Assembly (NCBI GenBank): GCA_026122225.1
Contig: JANEZZ010002202.1
Location: forward strand, 558,001 to 622,000
Direction: 5' to 3'
DNA: 64,000 bases
Origin: Heloderma charlesbogerti
Taxonomy: Eukaryota > Chordata > Lepidosauria > Squamata > Helodermatidae
Shown: piece after piece, positions 20,905 to 32,148 of the stretch
Numbering within the stretch: position 1 is the first letter of the stretch
Layout of the letters: every line of letters starts with the position of its first letter
Notes under the pieces: generated by a model
What the model was told of the DNA's origin: nothing
Databases searched by the model: none
Seen by the model: the letters and a program-made list of their open reading frames with translations, nothing else
Translations under genes and position numbers: made by a program

Positions 20905-21671
20905 TAGAGATGTACGAAATCCCCCTTACCTGGCTCTGCCAGGTTCCGCTGGGGGGGGGAGGCGCTCCGTCCCTCCCCCCAGAATCCTTGCTGGGGGGGG
21001 GAGGCGCTCTGCGCCTCTGCCCTGGAATCCTGGCCAGCCGGCTCCGCTCTGCAGGGATTCCGCGGAGCCGCCGGCCGGCCGGCTCCACCAGCAGCCGGAC
21101 ATCCAGCCACTGGCTAGCAGGGACGCAAATGGCGGCAGCCGTAGCTGCCACTGTTTGCGTCCCTGTATTCAGCCATGATAGGCTACATAAAGACTTACGT
21201 AGCCTATCACGTCTGGGTTAAAAAAAAAAAAAACGTACGCAAATGGCGGCAGCTATGCCCGCCGCCATCTGCATTCCGTATTTTTGGTTGTCTTAGTCTA
21301 CGTAAATATTTACGTAGACTACGACGGCGAAAATAAGGGGGAACGCAAATAGCGTACGCCGTTGTTTTTTTAACCCAGACGTGATAGGCTACGTAAGTCT
21401 TTACGTAGCCTATCACGAAGGGGGGGGAAGACTGCAAATGGCGGCAGCGGCAGTGGCAGCGGCACCCAGTCAGAAGGCCAGCCACCGCCTCCTCCACCGA
21501 AGCCGCCACTGGAGCTGCCACCGTCCGGAACATCCGCCCCAGGTAAGTCTCGTCCCGGGGGGATCGCGGGGGGCGGGGTGGCGGCAGGCCATTCCGTCAC
21601 GGAGTTTGGGGGGCCGAATGCACTGGCATTCGGCCTCACTGAGATCCGTGGCGGACTTCTCTGACATCCCT
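20905..21671 (+). mobile_element. hAT-like palindromic MITE nested in another hAT-like element
   Basis: Tips are TAGAGATGTACGAAATC and CTCTGACATCCCTA. The TSD CCTAGGAG is at 20897-20904 and, after an extra CCTA, at 21676-21683. Palindromes: GTGATAGGCTA types at about 21175-21213 and 21379-21418, and a GTCTTAGTCTACGTAAAT type at about 21290-21327. Outward donors are CAGGTAAGG (minus, near 20930) and CAGGTAAGT at 21540-21548. Confidence 0.88.
21438..21542 (+). other. Exon-like ATG-to-donor cassette
   Basis: ATGGCGGCAGCGGCAG opens a 35-codon frame that ends exactly at CAG before GTAAGT (phase 0). The peptide starts MAAAAVAAAPSQ and ends EHPPQ. It resembles the module at 3194-3313 in position and ending. 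Coding use is not shown. Confidence 0.28.
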
Positions 21672-22040
21672 ACCTACCTAGGAGGCTGCAGAGCAATGGA
21701 ACCATGTGTAATAGAGAGAGAAAACACACACAGCACCCTCAGCCACCTTGTGGTAATTAGGTCAGCTCAAAAATGTCACCAAAAGAAATTCAAAATTCTG
21801 CCTCAAAAAAATGGAAGCCTCAACGCAGTTGATGCTGTTGCCACCTACAGAAGCAGTGCAATAAACCAACCATTAGGAAAAAAGAAATAACCTGTGCTAC
21901 AACCCCTACCAGTAGTAAGCCCTATCTGTGACAAACTTCTCCTCTAGGAGAAATTCAGTGAAATTATCTCCCTGATTTCTCTGCCCTCAGATAGGCTGGA
22001 GAATTTTAAGAGGCCATTTGTGCACAGCTCTAGTTTCTGT

Positions 22041-23490
22041 ACATCAAGCCTTTAGGAGTGGCTTGATCTACAGACATTAGAATCTGACAATAGCCCTCTT
22101 CATGTCTTCCCTTGAACATGTGAGGGCTAACTAGGGACAGAGCCATACACACTGGCCCTACCCCTAATGTCCCTATGTGTACTGCCCCACCCCCATGTGG
22201 ATCCCTGATTTTGCCATGTTGAGCAGCAAGGCCTGTAGGGCAGCTCTACCCATTTTCGCTTGAGTGTGAATAGAACCCTCCATGCACCTGGGCACCCTGA
22301 TAAAGAAGGGACCCTGCTCACATGAAGCCTCTACTCTTGTTCAAGTGAACATGCATAGAGCTCCCCTATGGACCATGTTGAGTCTGGCGCATGTGGGAGT
22401 CTGGCACAGATGATGTAGAAAGGGCAGGGCTGATGCACATGGGGACATTAGGAGTGGGGCTAGCATGCATGGCCCTGTGCCCAGTTTTAGCCTTCATCGG
22501 TTCAGGAAAAAGTGTGAAGAGAGCTAATGTTTATCCATGATGTGAAAAGTTTCACCTGTTGATTTCTGCATATCAAATTTCTGTTCAAAGTAAAAGAGCA
22601 TGTCATGCAGTCTCTGGGTGTGTTTCTTCTCACTTCCAAAAAGGAGGAGAGAAGAGATTAACAGCACAATCTCTATAGGTCAACTCAGAAGTAAATTCCC
22701 CTTCATTTGGAGCTTATTCCCAGGTAAGTGTGTGCAGGAGTGCGGCCTAAATATATCCAGCTTGAAATAACATTAAATGAACGGAAAATCCTCTTTGTAC
22801 TTGGAACAATTGCTTTATCATTATTCCCCATCACCAGTTTTCCTTTTTTGTCTCCCTTCTATAGTCACAATTCCAGAATGGGAAGACTGAAGTAGAGATG
22901 GGCGCCCCCCCCCCCACAGGGAAATCTGGGCTTCTTGGGCTCACCAGATTCCCCCAGAGTCCTGCATGCGTGTGCCCGATTTCATGGGCTGCCTTTCCAG
23001 TTTTAAAAAGGCAGGGTCTGTGTGAGTGGTGGCTGCTTTTATGGCTGCAAGTTACGGCTGCAAGTTACATAGGTGTAAGTGCTTTACGGCCACAAATGGC
23101 ATACAATATGCAATTTAGAGCTGTGATTTTCCCAAAGTCCATGAATGGCAGCCACCAGTAATGGACCTTGTCTTTTAAATCCGGAAACTGTCCTGTTCAG
23201 ACTCTGGCAGCTGCAGAGGTAAGGGGAGCTGGTCCACTGAGGACCCTGCAGGTGGGATTCTTGGGAACCTGGCTTTATTTGAGTCTGCAGCAGATTTCTC
23301 CAGCATCCTTAGTGTGAAGTGATGTGTGGTCTTCTACTCTCACGCCTTAATCTATTAAGTGTATTCTCTAGTGCAGGGGTGCAAAACCTGAGTGGCACTT
23401 GTCCACTCCCTGGGTGGCCCATGAAGCCAGCAGCTCCTCCTTCCACACACACACTTTTTACCTGCAGCCCAGTGTAACATCTGCCAGTTT
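22041..23490. other. Unique-looking sequence with one short repeat
   Basis: The piece at about 22664-22750 (CTCAGAAGTAAATTCCCC, GAGCTTATTCCCAGGTAAG) belongs to the GCAATCCTATGCA repeat. Near 22887-22910 is a C-run. A TAGTGCAGGGGTGCAAAACC at about 23371 could be the tip of another hAT-like element whose end I could not find. Confidence 0.4.
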
Positions 23491-23892
23491 TGTTATGTTG
23501 TTATGTATGTTTTTTATATTGTTAAATTTAACCCAGGTAAGATAGGGTTAATAGTACGCCAGAGACTGAATGAGAGGGGCCTGTATGTGTGTGAGGATTC
23601 TGAGGTTATATAAGGAATGACCTGACGATTGGCAGTCAGACAGGGTTTATGGATTGAAGAAGCAATGTCTTCTTCAAAGTGGGGTTTGTGTGTGGGATTT
23701 TAGCAGGGTAGAGTAGGTAGGGAAGTTAGGAACAAGCACTGATTAATAATAACAACTTAGAACTCTTCTTGTGTTAAATAAATTTTTATTTGTTTGTTTT
23801 TAAAAATTGAAATTCCCAATTGTTGTTTTATCTTACGCTACCTCAGGGGCATTGCTACGTTCTTAAAAGATCTGGGGCACAGGCCCATAACA
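23491..23892 (+). mobile_element. Solo-LTR-like unit
   Basis: It starts TGTTATGTTG and ends CCCATAACA, giving TGTTATG/CATAACA inverted ends. A TATA-like GGTTATATAAGG is at about 23603-23614 and a polyadenylation-like AAATAAAT at about 23776, the order expected in an LTR. No clean TSD is visible and no internal region follows, so the call is tentative. Confidence 0.45.
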
Positions 23893-23898
23893 CAAATT

Positions 23899-23900
<2 letters not shown>

Positions 23901-23943
<43 letters not shown>

Positions 23944-23959
23944 CCGAGTCTAAGTGCAC

Positions 23960-24054
<95 letters not shown>

Positions 24055-24083
24055 GTGTATGTGTGTGTATGTGTGTGTGGGGG
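23901..24083. repeat. Compound TA/CA/TG microsatellite
   Basis: (AT)n at about 23901-23931, more (AT)n at about 23963-24004, (CA)n at 24005-24038, (AT)n to about 24054, then TGTGTATG units. The open frames across it are products of the repeat. Confidence 0.95.
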
Positions 24084-24576
24084 GTGCGTTGGGGGGCATG
24101 TGGTGTGCTTGCATGTGAGTATAGATTACATACAAGTAATCTACAAGTACATGTACAAAAAAGGGCCACAGTTGTAGAAACGGTGATAATTATAATTTGT
24201 ATAATAATAATAATTTTATATACCTGTGATACAGATGCTTCTGTTATCTACTAGTATATGTGCAATTGTATTCATATGTATAATTAAAATGTTCTAACAA
24301 CAACCCTATTCTAAATAGATGACCAACACTCACTACGTTATTGTGGGTGTTTTTCCGTATTGTTACAATATTGTATTAGTATAACCTGACCCACTTACAG
24401 TTGTGTGTTTGTTCGCTAATTCCCAATAGATTACATACATACATACGAAGTGTGCACTGACCCCCACATCCCACTTCAACTCACACCCCGATTCAGCGTT
24501 TTGGAAAACATCCTGCTTCTGCTCCGGCCAGTTTATAGTCGGACCATTTCAGCTCAGCACCAAACCTGAGTCAAGG

Positions 24577-25105
24577 TGTCAGGGTGGACACTGAGCCCAT
24601 AGAATCCCAGAGTAGTCCTGATTCGGAGGAAGAGCAGTCATTCCTGGGAGAGGAGCGTGCCCCTTTTTCCCAGGGCCCGCAGCTGACAGAGTTTCCTCCC
24701 ACCCACATTCCTAGATTAGAAAGCAGTCCAGAGAGTGACCCAGCACCGATAGCAGACTGGCTGAATGCGCGGTGCAGACGCAGAGAGCGGCGCCAAATGG
24801 AGAGCGCGGAAAGGAGGCGTAGTGCCCGGTTGGCGCTCAAAGAACGGTTGCGCTCAGAGGATCCAAGGGAAAAGGGGAGGGATTCTCCCTAGTCCTTATA
24901 TTCAAGGGTCTGCCAGTAATTGCTTTTCAAACGGAGACCAACTGTTCCAACTTAGGGCATAGGGATGCGGCTGCTCAGATCTAGTTGCTACCTGTAGAGT
25001 TGTAAGTTGTAAAAGAAGAATAAAGCTTTGAAAAGAATCCCTTTGTCTGCGTCTGGACTTGGCTACTGGATTAGACTGAGAGAGCCCTCCAAGGAGCCCT
25101 TGACA
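24577..25105 (+). mobile_element. Solo LTR (529 bp)
   Basis: It starts TGTCAGGGTGG and ends CCCTTGACA, with TGTCA/TGACA inverted tips and an exact 5-bp TSD, CAAGG, at 24572-24576 and 25106-25110. A polyadenylation signal AATAAA is at 25019-25024, about 80 bp from the right end. No internal retroviral sequence adjoins it, so it is a solo LTR of an LTR retrotransposon or endogenous retrovirus. The TG...CA ends and 5-bp duplication are the basis. Confidence 0.85.
24584..24892 (+). other. Open frame within the solo LTR (102 codons)
   Basis: The frame starts seven bases inside the LTR. The predicted peptide is acidic and proline-rich in its first 60 residues (DSEEEQSF, ESSPESDPAP) and strongly basic from residue 62 on (CRRRERRQMESAERRRSARL), helical in character. 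I recognise no domain. It may be a chance frame in a GC-rich LTR or the start of a Gag-like reading frame; no homologue can be named from the sequence alone. Confidence 0.25.
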
Positions 25106-25110
25106 CAAGG

Positions 25111-25552
25111 TTTGGAAAAACGAGTCTTTATGTTTCCTGCTGACTACCATGGGAAATTAGAGAAAAACTGTAACTTTTTTCTCTTGGTCAGAACTGGATG
25201 ATAATTTCAGGCATAGTAGCCCCCTAAGAGGGGATTATACATGCCCAATGTCAGAAAAATAGGTGCAGGGTTTATATTTTTATTTTCTTTCAAAGGAAAC
25301 TGCCAATAACATCTTTATTACTTGGAAGAATTGGATAAAATTTTCAGGATTTATTGCCCCATCAGAGGAGATCATGTCTGCCAAATTTCAGAATGATAGC
25401 TACAGGGATTTTTGTGCAAGGGTGGCCTTGACATTTTGAGGTCTCCAAAAGAGGACATACTTATCTCTCTATTTTCCTTGTGGACCATTGTTCTGAAAAT
25501 TACAGACAGCCTAGAGTTGTCCCTAGGTAAGAAACCAGCAAAGTTTCAGAAG
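25111..25552. repeat. Unclassified repeat, left part
   Basis: Matches 51100-51550 (ACTGTAACTTTTTTC, AATAGGTGCAGGG, TTTGTGCAAGGGTGGCCTTGAC, TCCAAAAGAGGACATACTT). It resumes at 26085-26240 after the MITE insertion at 25561-26076. Confidence 0.5.
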
Positions 25553-25560
25553 GATAGGTG

Positions 25561-26076
25561 TAGGGATGGGTGGAATGCTTACCTCCGGGTTTCGGGGGGG
25601 GTGTCCTCAGGGGGGGAGGTGATCTGTCCCTCCCCCCCCCCGAATCCTAGCTGGCCAACTCTGCTCTGCAATTCCTGAAAGCTGCTGGCTGGCTCTGGAT
25701 CACCAGTGATACAGCCTCCATTGATTGCCGTATCGTTGGCTGAGCGGATTGACTGCAGATGCAAATGGCGTTCACTACTCCATTTGCAGCCATAAAGGTC
25801 TTAGTTTAACTAAGGTCTTAAACTAAGACCTTTACGGCCTCAAATGGTGTAGTGGACGCCATTTGCATCCACAATCAATCCGCCCAGCCAGCGATACGGC
25901 AATGGCAGCCGTATCACTGGTGCTCCGGAGCCGGCCGGCCGGGAGGATCCGGCCAGTGAGGATTCCTCCAAGAGGTGGAGGTAAGTCTTCTGATCCTTCA
26001 TGGACTCCGGGGGGGGGGCAGATTCTTTTGAATCTGGCCTCACTGGGGTCTGTGGAGGATTTCTCCCCCATCCCTA
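25561..26076 (+). mobile_element. hAT-like MITE with a distinct core hairpin (516 bp)
   Basis: Tips are TAGGGATGGGTGGAATG and TTCTCCCCCATCCCTA. TSD is GATAGGTG (25553-25560) against TATAGGTG (26077-26084). The core is GGTCTTAGTTTAACTAAGG with its complement at about 25797-25838, flanked by inverted ATGCAAATGGCG pairs and GCCGTATCAC/GTGATACGGC-like arms. Donor-like GAGGTAAGC (minus) and GAGGTAAGT (near 25977) point outward. Confidence 0.82.
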
Positions 26077-26084
26077 TATAGGTG

Positions 26085-26250
26085 CAGCAGTTCATGTGGA
26101 AGGGGAGTTCTCCAATTTGGGGGAGGAAGTGATTTGCTTTCCCTTCTCTTCAGCCCTTCCCAAATAGTTTTTGGGTAAGTTTGTATGAAAATGCACAGGT
26201 CATTAGAGGTGTCCCCCAGGCAAGAAACCTGCATGAAGGATATACATGCA
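26085..26250. repeat. Unclassified repeat, right part
   Basis: Continues the family copy broken by the MITE at 25561-26076; GGTGCAGCAGTTCATGTGG and GGGGGAGGAAGTGATTTGC match about 51530-51600. Confidence 0.4.
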
Positions 26251-27395
26251 TGCAAATTTAGAAATTCTAGAATTTATTTACAATTCACCCACTTTTCTCA
26301 AAGACTTGAGTGAGAAGGAGAAAAACTAACCCTCTTGTCTGTTTGTATAAAGTCCAATACAGTTCAGAACTTCTCTTGCCCACCAAAGAGAATTCTCTTT
26401 AAGAATTCCCCAAGATATGCCCTGGGAGGAATAAAGAAGAGAAAGAAAGAACAGGATAGAGGGAGGAAGAAGAAAAGAAGAATGGTGATTGAAAATGCGT
26501 TGGGGCGGGGGGGTAGAGAAAAAAGAGCCAAGTGGCTCCTTTCAGAGAGGTGGCTTCAAAGGAATTTGGGAGGCTGAGGAGAATTTGTAAGGATTACATG
26601 TACTTAAATTAATTTCATGAGGTGAGGTGGCTGAGGGTTTTTCTAGCTTTTTTAAAACTGTAGAACCTATTTAAAAGCCTGAGCAGTTCTTTGATCATGA
26701 TAACACCACATAGCCCTAACCCTCCTTTTGGAATAATTTGAGTCCTACAGCTATTTAGGAGAAATCAAAGTGGAGGGGGAGAAAGAAGTTTGTGGAGGCT
26801 GATTGGATCCTTTGCTGTACTGAAGCTACTAAACTTCTGCAGAAGCCAAAGTTTCCAATTTGGGGTAGTAAAATCACTGTGAAATAACAGTATTTCACAT
26901 GGAGCTCTTTCTTCCCTTTCTTCTCCCTCTTCAAAATTTCATTGCAAGCAAGCTCCCAACAGTGGGCATGGAAGAGCAGAAAAGTAGGGGGAGAGAGGTT
27001 TTTTTGCACCTCAAAAAAACCCTACACCATTGATTAGGGATAGTGACCTCCTAATGGTCACATTAAACACCTTTTGATTAGGATCTCTAATCCCCTGTAT
27101 GGCTTGACAGTTTTTTACTTTTTGTTTTAGTCTTTGAGAAAAGAAAATTTTATGCACGGCTAGCACAAACTCCACTGGATCTAACTGTCTGAAATGTGGC
27201 ATTTTCAGTCAGCTCCATAGGGGCTGCCAGGTCCCCAAATTTAATGTATTTATCATAAAAACTAAAAAAGGTATGGCCGTTTCTGTTTTCCAATGCAAGT
27301 CAATGGGAAAATATTTTTAAAAGGCAATTAGGACAACTCAAAAGATCTGGGGGCCATGCCCAGGTAGGCCCTATCATAATGAAACTCCTGTGCTA
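26251..27395. other. No gene; partial repeat
   Basis: A purine-rich stretch lies at about 26430-26530. From about 26990 to 27370 the sequence resembles the unclassified family at 16475-17035 (GTCTGAAATGTGGCATTTTC, AATGCAAGTCAATGGGAAAA). No domain is recognisable in the short open frames. Confidence 0.4.
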
Positions 27396-27403
27396 CCTTT
27401 ATT

Positions 27404-27854
27404 TAGGGATGTATGAATCCCTTACCTTGCTCCACTCAGAGGCATCTGCGGTGGGGGGGAGGTGATCCGTCCCTCCCCCCAGAATCCTGCCCAGCCAAAT
27501 GGCAGCCGCTGCCGGGCTGCCATTTGCCGCTACGCCATTTGTGTCCCTGCCTTTTACCATGATAGGCTACGTAGATACTTATGTAGCCTACCACAGCTTG
27601 GCAGGGATGCAAATGGTGGCTGGCGTAGCGGCCGCCATTTGCGGCCGCAGCCCGGCAGTGGAGGGAAGATGGCCCGGAACTGCCGCCGCTGCCACCGCTG
27701 GAGCCACCACCGCCAGAGCCAGGTAAGCTCCGTCTCGGGGGCATTCTGTGGGGTGGTGGTGGGGATTGCCCTGTTCCGCCATGGACTCTGGGGGGCCGGA
27801 TTCTAAAGAATCTGACCTCACTGTAGTCCGTGGCGGAATTCTCCAACATCCCTA
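27404..27854 (+). mobile_element. hAT-like palindromic MITE (451 bp)
   Basis: Tips are TAGGGATGTATGAATC and TTCTCCAACATCCCTA. The exact TSD CCTTTATT is at 27396-27403 and 27855-27862. One palindrome, GATAGGCTACGTAGATAC at about 27556-27597, lies between AAATGGC inverted pairs. Outward donors are AAGGTAAGG (minus, near 27425) and CAGGTAAGC (27720-27728). The short ATG-to-donor frame is 27669-27722. Confidence 0.9.
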
Positions 27855-27998
27855 CCTTTATTATATCTATTTCCTTGTTACTTCTCCTGTAGTGGGTTAA
27901 GAGAACCAATTGAGTATATTGAGTTTCTGTGGAACCCAGAGACAGTAAGGTCTGCAGCTTGTGGGACAGTGGGTACAGCTGTCCCAATGTGAAAGCAG

Positions 27999-28544
27999 TA
28001 GGGCTGTAAGGATTCCCCACCATCCGTTCCGGTGGGGAATCTGCCCGCAGGTGGGAGAGGAGATCCATTCTTCCCCTCCCCTGGAATCCTCCAGAGCGGC
28101 TCTGCTGCGTTCCACAAGGATTCTGCAGAGCTGCCCAGCTTGAGGGCTGCTTACCTGCTGGACCCGTCCCATTCTCCTCCACGCTGATTGCCTTTAAAAA
28201 AAAAAAAAAATGGCAATTGGCAGAATGTGCCCATAAACTTATATGCAAACTAGAGCCATGAATCTTGCGTATAAGTCTATGTGTCCATAGACTTATACCC
28301 AAGATTCAAGGCTCTAGTTTGCATATATGTCTATGGGCACATCCTGCTGATCGCCATTTTTTTTTTTTATGGTGATCGGCACGGAGATGAACGGGATGGG
28401 TCCAGGAGCAAGCAGCCGGAGCTGTTCCATGTGGAATCCTCCTGGAACAGAGGTAAGTGGGGCCGATCCGTGCAGATTCCAGAGGCCGGATTCCAAAGCA
28501 TCCGGCCTCATTTGAATCCGTAGTGGATTTCTCCAACATCCCTA
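27999..28544 (+). mobile_element. hAT-like MITE with ATAGACTTA core hairpin (546 bp)
   Basis: Tips are TAGGGCTGTAAGGATTC and TTCTCCAACATCCCTA. The exact TSD GAAAGCAG is at 27991-27998 and 28545-28552. The core at about 28215-28350 is a long imperfect hairpin with GTGCCCATAAACTTATATGC and its complement, shared with 8623-10038 and unlike the TACGTAAATA palindromes elsewhere. Donor-like CAGGTAAGC (minus, near 28150) and GAGGTAAGT (near 28450) point outward. Confidence 0.9.
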
Positions 28545-28552
28545 GAAAGCAG

Positions 28553-29706
28553 GCATTTCCTGAGGGATTTGGTTCTGTTTCTGAGGAGGGGGGTGAGGAA
28601 AGGTGGAACCTCAGGCGGGAATGTCAGAAGTAGTGCAGTAGCATCAGGATATGAACAAGTTTTATTACGTCACACCCAGATTATCAGCAGAGCTGTGGGG
28701 GAAAACACTGTTTCCTGGTTTCTGATATCACTGTTTTCTTGCTGCCGGTAGTGGCAGAGAAACAGCCATATTGGTGATGATCACTGTGGCATGGGTGAGG
28801 CTTTTACCTCCACTGCCTCACAGTTCCCTAGACCTCAGCAGACAGGGAGGACAGATTTGTGAGGGGAAGGATGGGTGTGCATGTTTTGTCCATACTCCCC
28901 CAGGAGACACTGGATGCAGTCCTGGGGCCAAAAAGGACCTCTGCTCTACTGTTGTATCTTATCTATACATAGTGCTGTACTGTGATTAGCTACTGGGCTA
29001 GCAGTCCACTGTGCCTGATCATCTCTGTACGTGGTCTGTGGGCTGCACCTTTTGACATAGTAGCATAATTTTGAGGGAACAGTCATGTTTTATGTGTGCA
29101 GCACTACACTACATGTGCAAGTGTTCTGCTGGTGCATCATACTGTTTACTGTTAACTGCACAGATGGGCCCAGTGGCAAACACAGCAATTCCCAAACTGG
29201 GCGCTGGAGTAACCCACGTGCATGAGGATGGCTGACGTGTGCCTTTAAAAATTAAGCAAATACAATGGATGTCCCATGCAGCATCAGCCTCCACTAGGGA
29301 CACACAAGTATCCCCGCCCCAAAGGGGTTGGATCTTTTGTGCATGGCCCACGAGAGTGTGCTCACAAAATGTCTACAAGGGCTCCAAGTGCCTGCATCCT
29401 TTTCCCCTTTCCCAAGAGGCCCACCAATCTTACCTGCACCAGATGAAGAGACAAACAGCAATGGTGGTGGTGGGTCATCCTTTCCCACTGGGGAGGGGAC
29501 CAGGACTACAAGTCCCAGCTTCCCCAGTCAGACATTGATGCTATTCCTATCAATTAATGCCTGGGTGAAGTCCCACTGTTCTTCTAAGTGGCAATGGCAA
29601 GCACTCATATTTGCAATTCTAGGAGGGCTGTGCTCATCTCACAAAAAGCTGCAGGCATTGGAATGCTCTGACATCCATAATCCCCATTCTCTTTGTCAGC
29701 AGATGG
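28553..29706. other. No gene seen
   Basis: Unique-looking sequence. Short open frames (for example 29328-29717) carry no recognisable domain. Confidence 0.4.
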
Positions 29707-29714
29707 GCCATGAC

Positions 29715-30373
29715 TAGGAATGGACGAATCCCTTACTTGGCTCTGCGTAGAGGCAGCCGCGGTGGGGGGAGGCGCTCCGTCCCTCCCCGCAGAATCCTCC
29801 CTGGCCAGCTCTGCTCCGCAGCGGCTCCACTGAGCCGCCATCTGGGGCCATCCGCAGCCAGACCTCCGGCCCCGGCCGGGCTGCTGCAGCTGCAAATGGC
29901 AGCTGTCGTAGCAGCAACCATTTGTGTCCTTGCAAGCAGCCGTGACAGGCTACGTAAGTAGCCTATCACGGCAAAGAGCAGGGACGCAAATGGCGGCCGC
30001 TATGCCATTTGCGCCCCTGCTCTTTGCCGTGATAGGCTACGTAAGTATTTACATAACCTATCATGGTAAAGGCAGCCACGCAAATGGCGTAGTGGCCGCT
30101 ATTTGTGTCCCTGCTCTTTGCCGTGATAGGTTACATAAATACTTAGCCTATCACGGCTGCAAGGGCACAAATGGCCGGCCGCGAGATCAGCCGCTGCCAG
30201 AGCCACTACCAGAGCCGCCGCCAGAGCCGCATCCGCCCCAGGCAAGTTCCGTCGCAGGGGGATTTCACAGGGGGGCGGGGGGTGGGAGGCCATTCCGCCA
30301 TGGATTCTGGAGGGCCGGATTCTAAAGAATCTGACCTCACTGGAATCCGTGGTGGAATTCTCTGACATCCCTA
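29715..30373 (+). mobile_element. hAT-like palindromic MITE (659 bp)
   Basis: Tips are TAGGAATGGACGAATC and TTCTCTGACATCCCTA. TSD is GCCATGAC (29707-29714) against ACCATGAC (30374-30381). Three GATAGGCTACGTAAG-type palindromes lie at about 29940-29972, 30028-30068 and 30120-30157. The left donor-like motif is CCAAGTAAGG on the minus strand; the right one is CAGGCAAGT, a GC-type variant. Confidence 0.87.
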
Positions 30374-30419
30374 ACCATGACACCATCCTAAGGAGGTAGC
30401 GATGGACAAGGATTTCCTG

Positions 30420-30760
30420 ACAGACACCTGGTTTGCACAATCGTGCCTGGGGAAATAAGCCATGGTGGCTCATTTTCCCTGCAACATGTGCCAGGCGGAT
30501 TAGCATAATTAGCCTTGGTAGCATGGCTTGCATGTTGTATGAACCAGGCCAGGGTAGTTTGTTGCCCTGGGTAAGAAGCCACCGAGAAACTATGGACTGT
30601 TGTAGAGTTCTGGGTGGCTTGTTACCCACAGTTGGGTTTACACAACATAACAAGCCATGCTGCTGAGGGTAATTACACTAATACCCCCACCACGTAGCCA
30701 GCACACATAGCGTGGTTAACAAGCCACTGTAGAATTGTGCTAACTAGGCCATAGCCTGTG
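30420..30760. repeat. Possible unclassified repeat
   Basis: The stretch repeats related phrases: GTTTGCACAATCGTGC, AAGCCATGGTGGCTC, GGTGGCTTGTTACCCACAG, TTTACACAACATAACAAGC, GTGGTTAACAAGCCAC. It looks like a low-copy interspersed element without clear termini. Confidence 0.3.
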
Positions 30761-31973
30761 CTTCTGTTGACAGAACAGAGTCCCAGGAGAATCCCTGCTA
30801 CCCAGAAAATACAGTTGCACCTATGCTTAGCTGACTCGGCAAAGGGAAGGATGGGATGCCAGAAAGAGATATTAACTGGGTCATGCCACTGTTACAAAGA
30901 GGATATCTACACAGTGTTGTGACTCCAACATTTACCCGGAAGATGCAGGCACCAGCCCCCAGCTAGATGGGAAACACTGGACTAGATTGGATTATCTGTA
31001 TTGCACTAGGGCACTGTGCAATTGAAGTGTGATCCTATCCTGTGCATGCAGAAGATAAGGATTGTGCTAAAGCTGGTTATGATAAGCCGCAGTAGGACAA
31101 AGAAAATGTAATGACAATAGAGATGTTCTGTTTTGCACTCAGCAAAGTATTTAGGCAGATGATTCTGTAGAAAACACTGGAAGTTACTTAGGCAACTCTG
31201 AAGGAGGGCTTGACCAATCTACACTTTACAAAGAAAATGCAAAGAAGGGGAGCTGCATGTCTGTAGATGCACAGTGGGCAGTTTATCCTCTCCGACATCA
31301 CATGTAATAATGAAAATGGGAATTTTCTCACAATGACCATTTCAACAAGTACAGTATATGAGGCAGCATGATGAACTGTGGGGAGAACAGCTTGGTCGTA
31401 TACTCACTCAGGAATTTGGCAAATGAAATGTGAATAGTTAGTCAAGAGGAAAATTATTTTCTCCTTTGCATTCTAGCTAGTGCTGCTGACATTTACTGAT
31501 GCAGCCATGCATTCCTGAAGGTGACAGAAATGGTATCAGAGCAAAATATTAACTCTCCCCAGTAAACTATCTTAGGGCACCGCACAATCCTATGCGTGCT
31601 AGGACAGAGAAAGACTCCTATAACTCCAGCATTCTCTGGCCAGCCTGCCTAAACATGCACAGGATTGCACCCTTTTGTATCAGTTAATTTAGTGGGCGGT
31701 GGCTTGCTGTGCATATTTCAAGGGGAAGCAGGAATGCAGGAGACAACTGACTTGTGCATACCTATACCTAACTTTTAAGACTCGTTTAGTTGTGAAGATG
31801 CACTACTGCTACTATACTACAGTTGTACCCTGCTGTGGTGGAGCAGGATCCTACTTGAGCTCTCTTGTGCAGCAACTCCCCCCTTCCAGGGCCCAAATCA
31901 TATTGCCCTGGTCATATTGCGGAGTGGTTAAGTCGTGTGGGGAAAGAAAACCCTCTCCCAGGGAGTCTTGGGG
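30761..31973. other. No gene seen
   Basis: Unique-looking sequence with no recognisable coding region. Confidence 0.4.
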
Positions 31974-32148
31974 CCGATCTACATTGCACTCACCATCGCA
32001 ATGAATTCAGGTTCAGGTTAAACGCTCTCACATTAAAACGTGATTATTCACACTCACCCATTTTCCCCATTGCAGTGCTTCATCGAATGTGCAAGCTCGG
32101 TTCACACTTAAGTGCTGTGCTGTTTTCCTGCTGTTTTCCTGCGTGAGC

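Larger units (their letters stand above)
20581..22032. mobile_element. hAT-like element (TAGTGCTGTG tip) interrupted by a palindromic MITE
   Basis: It starts TAGTGCTGTGCCAAAG and ends TTGTGCACAGCTCTA. Probable TSD is CTTTCAGT against GTTTCTGT (two mismatches). The body matches 49398-50365 over its whole length: TTCTCATTCAATTTGATAG, GGTTTAGGGTTCTTAC, GGAGTGTACATGAGTGTTCT, GAGGCTGCAGAGCAATGG. The copy at 20905-21671 splits it. Confidence 0.75.

Noticed and set aside
23855..24169. Tyr/Ile and Val/Cys-rich frames near 24 kb
   Set aside because: Produced by the TA/CA microsatellite.
27436..28302. A 288-codon minus-strand frame
   Set aside because: It spans two different MITEs and the gap between them, so its length is due to GC-rich transposon sequence with few stops.
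30099..30653. A 184-codon minus-strand frame
   Set aside because: Half lies in a MITE and half in unrelated flank; no conserved domain.
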